Assembly (NCBI RefSeq): GCF_038433205.1
Contig: NZ_JBCDNA010000003.1
Span: forward strand, 620,001-684,000
Reading direction: 5' to 3'
From: Lutimonas vermicola
GTDB lineage: Bacteria; Bacteroidota; Bacteroidia; Flavobacteriales; Flavobacteriaceae
DNA: 64,000 nt
Both the position numbers and the translations under genes were made by a program. The notes beneath the pieces were generated by a model. The model was not told the origin of the DNA. It worked only from the letters and a program-made list of their open reading frames with translations, and made no database searches. Numbering within the stretch: the stretch's first letter is position 1; each line of letters begins with the position of its first letter. Shown here in pieces: positions 45,752-54,121 of the stretch.

Positions 45752-46906
45752 TCAATAGTTCCTGTAAAAGGCTAGCAACCTGCTGTGCAGTTGTTGATGT
45801 ATAGGTTTTGTAAATTCAACGAATAGTTGTTGCGGCGGGGCAGGGTTGATCATTTTGTTGTTACAGATGGCAACCTGTTCATTGGTAAGGGCGCGTTGAT
45901 CGCCGTTGTACTGACCCCATTCGTGGAACCATACAAACTCGCCGGGAAAATCCTGATACACTAAATCCTTGTCATCCATGCCATTTTTGGTAATAGACAG
46001 ATTTACAAGCCCTCTGGAGATTACCTCCATTCTAAAGAGGGCTACTTCAGCATTTACACTTCCGATTACTTCTTTTTTTCGCCCGCTGTCGAGCGTGATT
46101 TCACCGACTACGACACTGTCTCGTTCCATTTTTTCTATACGTTCTTTGGTGTGTGTTTCGCCAACAATAAAATCCTCAAAATTCACTTCAAGTATTTGAT
46201 CGGGGTTTTGAAGGTTGTTTTTTGCGGCTTGTTCGGGCGTATAGAAACGGATAAACTCGTTATTTTCTATTTGCTTTAAGGTATTTTCAACCTGCCTGTA
46301 AAAAACATCGGCACTTATTTCGTAGGTTCTGGATTGTACAGGCTTTAGATTGGCTACCACATGTAAAATGGATCTGTGGTATGCTTCATCTATTTTTTCG
46401 CCTACGTTTTTATACCCGGGAATAAACTTATCCGCCTCCAGAAAATAGTAATAGGCCTTTTTCGCATTTTCTCTGTTGCCCATTGACAATTGATACATTC
46501 CGGCATCATATTGCTCTTCGGCGGCGTCGGGTTTAATTTTATCCAGTGTTTTATAATATTTTTTAGGATTGCTGATCACCTGTTTTGCTCCCGGCGAACG
46601 TTGAATGCTTTCATACATTTTATTCAGCCTCTGATAAGTATACACGGCTTTTGAAAACTTAAAATCAATATTTGCCTGATCTTCATTTTCCAGCTTATCC
46701 ATCAAGGTATTAATCGCTTGAGGATATGCATTTGCCAGTGTTTCGCGTGCTGTCTTGTTATTAGGGCTTTTGCGCAGTTTTTCAACCGAACGCATCACTG
46801 AATCGTAATAATTTCCTTTTTCATATTGACTTTTTGCAGTAGTACAAGCGACTGTAACTGCGATCAAAAAGATCAGCATGCCCAATATATTCTTTAAAGA
46901 CTTCAT
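45752..46906 (-). CDS. Lipoprotein with TPR-like helical repeats, unknown function
   Basis: A 384-residue protein with a signal peptide and lipobox (IFLIAVTVACTT, Cys near 21). The N-terminal half is helical with TPR-like units (AKSQYEKGNYYDSVMRSVEKL, EEQYDAGMYQLSMGNRENAKKAYYYF). The C-terminal half is beta-rich with a final FVEFTKPIHQQLHSRLLAFYR. It probably sits in the outer membrane facing the periplasm and binds partner proteins. No close family is recognised. It is monocistronic and convergent with the AraC gene. Confidence 0.75.
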   Translation of the reverse strand: MKSLKNILGMLIFLIAVTVACTTAKSQYEKGNYYDSVMRSVEKLRKSPNNKTARETLANAYPQAINTLMDKLENEDQANIDFKFSKAVYTYQRLNKMYESIQRSPGAKQVISNPKKYYKTLDKIKPDAAEEQYDAGMYQLSMGNRENAKKAYYYFLEADKFIPGYKNVGEKIDEAYHRSILHVVANLKPVQSRTYEISADVFYRQVENTLKQIENNEFIRFYTPEQAAKNNLQNPDQILEVNFEDFIVGETHTKERIEKMERDSVVVGEITLDSGRKKEVIGSVNAEVALFRMEVISRGLVNLSITKNGMDDKDLVYQDFPGEFVWFHEWGQYNGDQRALTNEQVAICNNKMINPAPPQQLFVEFTKPIHQQLHSRLLAFYRNY

Positions 46907-47197
46907 CTTTTCTATATTTAAAATAGGTTCATTTTACTAATGTCAACTTTTTAGATAACGAAAAGGATGTTCATATATTGAATAGCGGAAAAAAAATTCC
47001 ATAAAATATTGGTTTACTAATTTTTAGGAAAATATTTTATGACAAAAGTCATAAAAAGGGAAAATTACTTTTTATAATTTTAAAAAGCTGATTGTCGGCT
47101 TGTTCTAAGTGTTATCATTGTATAATATTTACCCTGTAATTTGATGTTGAAATTCATTTCAGTTCTCCAGGGATTTTAATCTATTAAACTCTCCTCT

Positions 47198-48964
47198 ATG
47201 GCCAGTGGATCGAAAATGGAATTTGAGCTTGTAAATGGATCAAGTATTGCCGTTATCGGTGGAGGGCCTGCAGGGAGTTTTTTTACATATTACGCTTTGG
47301 ATTTTGCCAGCCGTCTTGATCTGGATATCCGGATAGATGTGTATGAGGCAAAGAATTTCTCCAAAGTCGGATCAGGGGGTTGTAATCATTGCGGAGGGAT
47401 TATTTCTGAATCTTTGGTTCAAAAGTTATCCACCGACGGGGTTATCATACCTTCTGAGATCGTCCAAAAGACCATTAATTCATATACGTTACATGTTGAA
47501 CAGGGTGATGCCATTATTCACACCCCAAGTAACGAGCATCGCATCGCTTCAGTGTTCAGGGGATGCGGGCCTAAAGGTTGCACAGATACTTCCAAAAGAG
47601 GTTTCGATCATTTTTTGTTGGGGCTTTGCGAAAAAAAAGGTGCCAATGTAATCAGGGAAAAGGTGTCAGCCCTTGAAAGGATGGAAGACGGAATCATTGT
47701 GAAATCCAGAAATTCTGAAAATAAAAAATATGATCTGGTTGTCGGAGGTGTAGGCCTTGGCAAACAGGCTTTGACTATGTTCAAAAAAATCTGCCCTGAA
47801 TTTATTCCGCCTAAAGTCACCAAGGCCTATATCAGTGAATTCTTTTTGAAAAAGGACGAGGTCAGCAGTCATATTGGAGAGTCGATGCATGTATTCTTGT
47901 TGGATTTACCCCAAATAACCTTTGGAGCCTTGATCCCGAAAGAGAACTATGTGACCCTGGTTTTATTGGGTAAGGATGTGGACCAGGATGTAGTTGAAAA
48001 ATTTATTTCCAGCGATCAGGTAAAGGGTCTTTTCCCCAAAGGCATAGTGTTGAAAGATACTGCACCATGTAAGTGTTATCCTCAAATCAATATAAAACAT
48101 GCCCTGCATCCCTATGATGACAGGGTTGTGCTCATTGGAGATTCAGCTTCCTCCAAACTGTATAAAAATGGCATTGGAGCAGCTTATATTACCGGAAGGG
48201 CCGCGGCAAAAACAGCTATTTTTAAAGGAGTTAGTAAAAAAAGTTTCAAAAAATTCTATGCGCCTGTTTGTCGTGACCTGGATGTAGACAACCTGGTTGG
48301 AAAATTTATTTTTCTTGTTACCAGGGTCATTCAAAAATCTTCTTTTTTGAAAAAAGGATTGCTGCATCTTGTCATGAAAGAACAAGCAAGCAAAAACAGT
48401 AAACGATTGATGAGTACTGCCCTGTGGGATACGTTTACAGGAAGTGCCGGCTATAGGAATATACTTCGGCGCTTTTTAAATCCTGTGCTGCTTTTCAATT
48501 ACCTAAGAAGCATATCTTCGTCAACCTTGACTTTCCGCCAGTCAAAACATGAAATGCATCAAAAAGCAATTGGACATTTGTATAAAAATGGAGAAGTGAT
48601 CATAAAACAGGGAACAACAGGTGACTGTCTTTTTGTGATCCAGGAAGGAAAAGTTGAAGTCATCTTTGAAAAAGAGCAAGGTGAAGTTAAGATCGCCGAA
48701 TTGGGCAAAACTGAATTTTTTGGGGAAATGGGCCTGTTTGAAAAAGATGTTCGCTCATGCACAGTAAGGGCTTTGGGAGATGCGATGGTTTTAACTGTAG
48801 ACAAAAAGAATTTTTATAAATCGATTCAGGAGGATGCTTCACTGGCATACAGACTTTTAGAAAAAATGTCGAACAGGTTAAGAGAGGCTAATATGAAGGC
48901 TTACAGCAGAAACCTGGATCAGGATAGTGAGGTCTTCCTTGAGAAGGAAAAGGAGCTACAGTGA
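47198..48964 (+). CDS. FAD-dependent oxidoreductase fused to a cyclic-nucleotide-binding domain
   Basis: A 588-residue fusion. Residues about 15-430 are a geranylgeranyl-reductase-like FAD enzyme, with the dinucleotide fold AVIGGGPAGSFF, a C-x-x-C site GGCNHCGGII, FRGCGPKGC, and the late VVLIGDSASSKLYKNGIGAA. Residues about 447-575 are a CRP-type cNMP-binding domain: IIKQGTTGDCLFVIQEGKVEV, then the phosphate cassette EFFGEMGLFEKDVRSCTVRA with the Glu and Arg that contact cAMP. No DNA-binding domain follows. So cAMP or cGMP may directly switch the redox activity. A class III cyclase lies 5 kb downstream. The substrate is unknown. Confidence 0.85.
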   Translation: MASGSKMEFELVNGSSIAVIGGGPAGSFFTYYALDFASRLDLDIRIDVYEAKNFSKVGSGGCNHCGGIISESLVQKLSTDGVIIPSEIVQKTINSYTLHVEQGDAIIHTPSNEHRIASVFRGCGPKGCTDTSKRGFDHFLLGLCEKKGANVIREKVSALERMEDGIIVKSRNSENKKYDLVVGGVGLGKQALTMFKKICPEFIPPKVTKAYISEFFLKKDEVSSHIGESMHVFLLDLPQITFGALIPKENYVTLVLLGKDVDQDVVEKFISSDQVKGLFPKGIVLKDTAPCKCYPQINIKHALHPYDDRVVLIGDSASSKLYKNGIGAAYITGRAAAKTAIFKGVSKKSFKKFYAPVCRDLDVDNLVGKFIFLVTRVIQKSSFLKKGLLHLVMKEQASKNSKRLMSTALWDTFTGSAGYRNILRRFLNPVLLFNYLRSISSSTLTFRQSKHEMHQKAIGHLYKNGEVIIKQGTTGDCLFVIQEGKVEVIFEKEQGEVKIAELGKTEFFGEMGLFEKDVRSCTVRALGDAMVLTVDKKNFYKSIQEDASLAYRLLEKMSNRLREANMKAYSRNLDQDSEVFLEKEKELQ

Positions 48965-49091
48965 GGATTGGTTACAATTGATAACAGTATCGTTATTCTT
49001 ATCAAGCCAGTCTTCCTGATTGATTACAAATAAAGGATTATCAATTCATTTAAAGAATGAATGTGCGATCCGTTTGAACGGTTAGAAAATT

Positions 49092-49160
49092 AAAAGCAGG
49101 GTTTGGGATAACTAAATCGTGATTTCGTCCTATATGACTTTGAACGCTGCTTTTTATTTT
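49092..49160 (+). terminator. Possible terminator after the flavoprotein gene
   Basis: AAAAGCAG (49092-49099) pairs with CTGCTTTT (49147-49154), followed by a T-rich tail. The loop is long (47 nt), so this is weak. Confidence 0.35.
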
Positions 49161-49207
49161 CTTTATTGTATCTTGATTATTGGTACAAATGATTTAACAT
49201 ACATAAA

Positions 49208-49215
49208 TATTTTTG
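49208..49215 (+). promoter_or_regulatory. Candidate -7 box for the subtilase-cyclase operon
   Basis: TATTTTTG matches TAnnTTTG and lies 29 nt before the ATG at 49244. The nearest TTG upstream is 25 nt away, longer than the usual spacing. Confidence 0.45.
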
Positions 49216-49243
49216 CTATTAATGACCTAAATCCCCCTCAAAA

Positions 49244-52200
49244 ATGACAAATTACTACTCATTACTTAAAAGCAGAGCAATTTCCTGTGGTAGTATGTTT
49301 TCAAATTACCCCCTGGCTCTTTTGAATAAGAATTGGATTTTTACCTTCCTTCTTTTATCATGTTTTACTTTTTCGGGATATGCCCAAAAAGATAAAGACA
49401 TCAAACCTGTTCTTTATTGCGTGAAGGATCTTGGAAACGGATTGTATCAGGCAAGTTTTAGCTATGAAAACCCCACCAATAAGGAAGTTGTCATCGATGA
49501 GAATGGAAGTATCATCAAGTCGAATAATGGAAAAAAAGTAGCAAAAGGCTTAAATAAATTTAAACCTGGGGCTCATGACAAGGTCTTTACAAAAGAATTT
49601 GGCCCGAATGATTATGTTGAGTGGACCATAAACAGTAACGGCAACTCCCATACCGTCACGGCAAACGCAAATTCTGCAAAAAAATGCGAACCTGATGACG
49701 GATTTATTTTCCCGGTGATAGGAAATGGAAAGTCATTTGATATTATTGGCCAGGAACTTACATCACTCTGTGAAGGAATTGCAGGGGAAGCACCATCGCC
49801 TTTTATTTTTCAACTGGATAATGACGGCAAGGTGCTTGTTGAAATCATACCGACTGAAGGCGAGTTTGATACTGTCATTGATTTATTGGTAGATGGAATT
49901 ACTCCAAATTGTTCTACGATTCCTTCTCCCTTTAGTATAGACAAAAAAGATTTTTTATTGTACAATGACGACCCAAATACAACTCTAAAAGATGATTTGG
50001 CTGGCTTAACAGCAATTGATGTATTTATGGCCAAGAACGTATTATGTTATTTAAACGATTATTCATGCGTGATAAACTTTGCAAGACCCGTATATCCGGC
50101 CTTTAATAATTCTGGATTGGCACTTTCTCAGGGTGATGCCGCTCAGACCTCCGATATGGTCCGCGAGTCCTTCAGAATGATCAACAGTGAAGGAGAGATT
50201 GTTCCGGTAGATGGAGCCGGTATTAAAGTAGGAGTTATGTCAAATAGTTATGACAAACAACCTGCCACCGAACAACTCTCAAAGGCCTCTGTTGATGTGC
50301 AAATTAATGGTGACCTTCCAGGGACAGGCAACAAGTACGGATATACAACTGTTGTAGATGTAAAGAAAGAGAGTTCAAATGATAATGAATCTGATGAAGG
50401 AAGAGCTATGTTGCACATTTTACACGATGTGGCTCCTGGGGCAGAATTGGCGTTTCACACAGCCACTGCCTCTCCTCGTGAATTCGAGAATGGTTTTAAC
50501 AGCTTAGCCACTGACTGCGATATCATTGTTGATGATATCACTTTCATTACAGAACCTTTTTTCGGGACAGGTCGTATTTCGAAAGCAATTCAAACTTTTG
50601 TCGGCAATCCGGGAAAATTTCATTTTACCTCAGCAGGAAATTTTGCCAACAAAGGTTATGATAGCAGATTCAATGCTTCTTTAACTGCACCTCTTACCAA
50701 TTTTACTTTTTCAGAAAGTGAAACCAAAGCCCATGTTTTTGGAATTAACCCTGACGGATCTGAAGACTATCTGCAGAAAATAAGCGTGGAGCCCGGAACG
50801 TATTTAATTGCCTTGCAATGGAAAGAAGGAGTGGCTTCACAGGTAAATAGTGAAGGCGCGCTTCAAGATTTAGATATTTATATTGTTGATGATTTTGGCC
50901 GATTGCTTGTTGGGAATAACAGGGTCAATGATGAAGGAGACCCAACCGAAGTTATTGTTTTCCGGGCCACCGGAACAGGAACGGCCAATATATTAATAAC
51001 CAGTGCGAATGGCGCTACTAATGTGCCTTTTAGATATATTGCTTTTCGAACTATGTCAGATGATTTTCAACCTGATGGACTTAAATTTGATCAATATTTT
51101 GGAAATGGAGCATCTACTGTAAGTGGTCATGCTATGACACCTGAATCGATAACGGTAGGAGCCGTCGATTTCAATGAAGCTGAGAACCCGGTTGCAGAAG
51201 TTTTTTCTTCTTTTGGCGGACCACTTTCGGATGGGTCATATAATGAAATTGATTTAGCTGCGCCGGATAGAGGGAATACCAATGTTGGGTCTATCGGATC
51301 AGACCTTGAAGGCGATGGCTATCCAAACTTCATAGGAACTTCAGCTTCAGCTCCTCATGCTGCGGGTGCCGTTGCATTGCTAATGTCTGCATTACCAAAC
51401 TGGTATCCGGATGGATTAGATTATGTTACCGGATCATCTAAGAACAATCTGTTGTCTGATGAGTCATTTAAAGTCTTACAATTGTTTAAAGAAACGGCTT
51501 CATTATCGGGCGCTAATGATCCTTTACTTGGGTCCGGATTGATCAATGCGAATAAAGCATTTAAGAGAATTGCTGCACAAACTGCAAGAATCAATTACCT
51601 GACAATTTTGCCAAACCCGGATGGTAGCGACCCTGATCCGGGAGCAAAGCCGGTCACAGTGAGTATAATTGGAGAGTTTTTCCCGGATACACCTATTGTT
51701 AAATTTGACGGAGAGCCAATAGTTATTGTTGAGATTATCGAAAATGAAGATGGCACGACAGAAATCAAAGCTGAAGTTCCTGAATTCACTGGAAACCCTG
51801 ATCTCGTTGTTTACACAGAACCATTGAATGACGGACTTGCAGGGGGAGGTGATTCTAATCCTAAAAAATTATTGCCGGATGGCACTATTGCTTTAAATAT
51901 CATTGCGAATGATGTTGCCATTGAATACGGGCAGGAAATAATTTATGGATATACTGTTGAAGGGCTGCCGGTAGATGAGAATGGAGAATTAGTATCCTTT
52001 GAGTCATTATGGGATGACCCGTCTGAAGTACCGCTTGTTCAGTTTACCCCTCAGGTCACAGAATTGACATATCTTGACGTAAATAATTATGCCATCACAC
52101 CTACTTTTGAATCACCCCTGACAGATGAGCAAAAAGCCAGATTTAAAATCAAATTTATAAACGGCGAATTAGCTGTTTCCAAAAAAGATCTGACAATTGT

Positions 52201-54106
52201 CCCTGATGATGAGACCTATACTTACGGACAACCAATTAATATTAAACTCAACTATGTGTTTAATACAGAAGGATTAGCTGATGAGTTGGATTTTTATCAA
52301 CTCATTGAAAACAAACATCAATTAGATTTTTATTCATCTGAAACCGTATCAGCAGGAAATAGTTACCTGTTATTTAATGAATTCAGAGCCTTGATAAATG
52401 AATTCAGGGCACTTATAAATGATTATAACATAGAAGCTTTCTTAGAAGGCACGAGTTGGTTGACAACGGAGAAAACAATAGAAAATGAATTCAGGGCACT
52501 TATAAATGGTGTTGGGGTTATAGGGCTGGACAGAGACCATTTCACCAATTATTTGGATTCCCCGGAAGGAGGAATAAATAATGAATTCAGGCCTTTAATA
52601 AATGAATTCAGGGCATTAATAAATACTGCAGACTTATTTTATGGAGTAGTTTATCTGGAAAATGAATTCAGACCCCTTATTAATGAATTCAGGCCTTTAA
52701 TAAATGAATTCAGGCCATTGATAAATGATGGCTCACCAGAACCTCAAACTAATAATACGTCATTTTCAATTGTTCATGTAGAGGATGGTCCGACAGATGA
52801 TGAACCGGAACGTGAGCTTTCAGACCTTTATTCTTCAAACTTGATTACAGGGATAGATGTTTATGAAGAAAGCCATTATATTTTTCCGGGTACGGTCCTC
52901 AATGAAATAGAAGCTAATTTCAATATTAACTATGCTTCCGGAAGATTGACCATTGAGCCCGCAGTTTTGTCTGTAATGACTGATAATTTCAATATTTCGT
53001 ATGGCGAGACACTAACGGTAGAAAATTTGGTGCAACATACAGTTTTTGACGGTTGGGTTTATGAAGAAGACATATGGACAGTTTTTCCCGATGATGAGGT
53101 TCCCTATGAATTTGTTAAGGATGATGTCACTTATCAGTTGAGTGAGCTAAATGTACTGGAACCCGGTAACTATGAAATTAAAATTAAGGATCTCAAGAAC
53201 TACAATGTTCAATATACAGAGAATCACGGATTTTTAACGATTATTCCGGCCACATTGCATGTAGCGATAACACCTGATAACCTGACCATTACACAAGGTG
53301 ATATTCCACAATTTTCGACTTCTATTACAGGTTACGCCAACGAAGATGGGGAAAATGACGTTTTTCCCGATGGAATTCATTATTATTACATTGGTATGGA
53401 TAAAGATAACTTTGAAATTCATGACACCAGCGTTCCCGGATCTTATATCGTAAAAATTAAAGATCCTGCTTCTGAAAATTACCAGATAGTATATGATAGT
53501 GAAAATCTTGTATTCATTAACTCGATTGATGCTATAAGGAAAATAAGAACATATGCAGATTGCGTGAGTTATGATCCTGATCATGAAAGTGGTTTAGACT
53601 ATAAGGTAATTTATCGTTATGAAAACGACAATAGTGATGCTGTTTATGTTCTTACAGGCCCCGACAATAAACTAACCGGTGGGTCGTTTGCAGGTGAATT
53701 GCCAATCCTCTTTATGCCGGGCAGTGGAACTTTTGAAATTCGATTTGATGGAAATCAACTAACATGGAGTCTTACAACCAACGGAAGTACAAACAATAGT
53801 TCGGTCTCGTCATTAAATAATGATGGAACGGGTGAATGCGATGCTAAAATTGATAACTCCTATGAGATTTACCCAAATCCACTGATGGATCCATATTTAT
53901 TGACAATTAAGCAAAATACACCTGAAGAAGCCCAGATATATGTTTTAAATCTTTATGGAATTATGGTAACGGAGGCCTTGAGCTTTGATGGAATTAATCT
54001 TGAAATGAATATTGATTTGTCGTCTGAATTAATACACCCCGGTATGTATTTTATAAAAATAAGCAGTGCTTCAGGAACAAAAACATACACGATTTTAAAA
54101 GAATAA
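49244..54106 (+). CDS. Giant secreted subtilase-like protein with MBG domains, NEFR repeats and T9SS domain
   Basis: A 1620-residue exported protein. A signal peptide ends near residue 47 (WIFTFLLLSCFTFSGYAQ), after an N-terminal extension; an ATG at 49295 is an alternative start. Residues about 320-790 are a subtilisin/sedolisin-like protease: GIKVGVMSNSYD near 328, DEGRAMLHILHDVAPGAEL near 385 and the serine motif GTSASAPHAAG near 695. The usual Asp of VISDS appears as Asn, so activity is uncertain. MBG-type beta domains follow (INYASGRLTIEP and INGELAVSKKDL-like ends). The first is interrupted by eight NEFR(A/P)LI heptapeptides (residues 1045-1161). The end, YEIYPNPLMDPYLLTI to TYTILKE, is a T9SS sorting domain. 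The cyclase starts 15 nt later. Confidence 0.9.
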   Translation: MTNYYSLLKSRAISCGSMFSNYPLALLNKNWIFTFLLLSCFTFSGYAQKDKDIKPVLYCVKDLGNGLYQASFSYENPTNKEVVIDENGSIIKSNNGKKVAKGLNKFKPGAHDKVFTKEFGPNDYVEWTINSNGNSHTVTANANSAKKCEPDDGFIFPVIGNGKSFDIIGQELTSLCEGIAGEAPSPFIFQLDNDGKVLVEIIPTEGEFDTVIDLLVDGITPNCSTIPSPFSIDKKDFLLYNDDPNTTLKDDLAGLTAIDVFMAKNVLCYLNDYSCVINFARPVYPAFNNSGLALSQGDAAQTSDMVRESFRMINSEGEIVPVDGAGIKVGVMSNSYDKQPATEQLSKASVDVQINGDLPGTGNKYGYTTVVDVKKESSNDNESDEGRAMLHILHDVAPGAELAFHTATASPREFENGFNSLATDCDIIVDDITFITEPFFGTGRISKAIQTFVGNPGKFHFTSAGNFANKGYDSRFNASLTAPLTNFTFSESETKAHVFGINPDGSEDYLQKISVEPGTYLIALQWKEGVASQVNSEGALQDLDIYIVDDFGRLLVGNNRVNDEGDPTEVIVFRATGTGTANILITSANGATNVPFRYIAFRTMSDDFQPDGLKFDQYFGNGASTVSGHAMTPESITVGAVDFNEAENPVAEVFSSFGGPLSDGSYNEIDLAAPDRGNTNVGSIGSDLEGDGYPNFIGTSASAPHAAGAVALLMSALPNWYPDGLDYVTGSSKNNLLSDESFKVLQLFKETASLSGANDPLLGSGLINANKAFKRIAAQTARINYLTILPNPDGSDPDPGAKPVTVSIIGEFFPDTPIVKFDGEPIVIVEIIENEDGTTEIKAEVPEFTGNPDLVVYTEPLNDGLAGGGDSNPKKLLPDGTIALNIIANDVAIEYGQEIIYGYTVEGLPVDENGELVSFESLWDDPSEVPLVQFTPQVTELTYLDVNNYAITPTFESPLTDEQKARFKIKFINGELAVSKKDLTIVPDDETYTYGQPINIKLNYVFNTEGLADELDFYQLIENKHQLDFYSSETVSAGNSYLLFNEFRALINEFRALINDYNIEAFLEGTSWLTTEKTIENEFRALINGVGVIGLDRDHFTNYLDSPEGGINNEFRPLINEFRALINTADLFYGVVYLENEFRPLINEFRPLINEFRPLINDGSPEPQTNNTSFSIVHVEDGPTDDEPERELSDLYSSNLITGIDVYEESHYIFPGTVLNEIEANFNINYASGRLTIEPAVLSVMTDNFNISYGETLTVENLVQHTVFDGWVYEEDIWTVFPDDEVPYEFVKDDVTYQLSELNVLEPGNYEIKIKDLKNYNVQYTENHGFLTIIPATLHVAITPDNLTITQGDIPQFSTSITGYANEDGENDVFPDGIHYYYIGMDKDNFEIHDTSVPGSYIVKIKDPASENYQIVYDSENLVFINSIDAIRKIRTYADCVSYDPDHESGLDYKVIYRYENDNSDAVYVLTGPDNKLTGGSFAGELPILFMPGSGTFEIRFDGNQLTWSLTTNGSTNNSSVSSLNNDGTGECDAKIDNSYEIYPNPLMDPYLLTIKQNTPEEAQIYVLNLYGIMVTEALSFDGINLEMNIDLSSELIHPGMYFIKISSASGTKTYTILKE
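52376..52726 (+). repeat. Eight 21-nt units encoding NEFR(A/P)LI, in clusters of 2, 1, 2 and 3
   Basis: Each unit begins AATGAATTCAG without exception, so each contains a GAATTC hexamer. The units stand at 52376-52417 (two), near 52485 (one), near 52581 (two) and near 52661-52723 (three), and each cluster is closed by a further Asn codon. The spacers (about 21-24 and 12 residues) are unrelated to one another. The block lies inside an MBG-like domain of the giant T9SS protein. Confidence 0.95.
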
Positions 54107-54121
54107 AAATGTATAGTAGTT

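Noticed and set aside
52376..52726. Repeat as an assembly artefact
   Set aside because: Units differ at several positions and the spacers are unrelated, and the frame stays open throughout, so a duplication error is unlikely.
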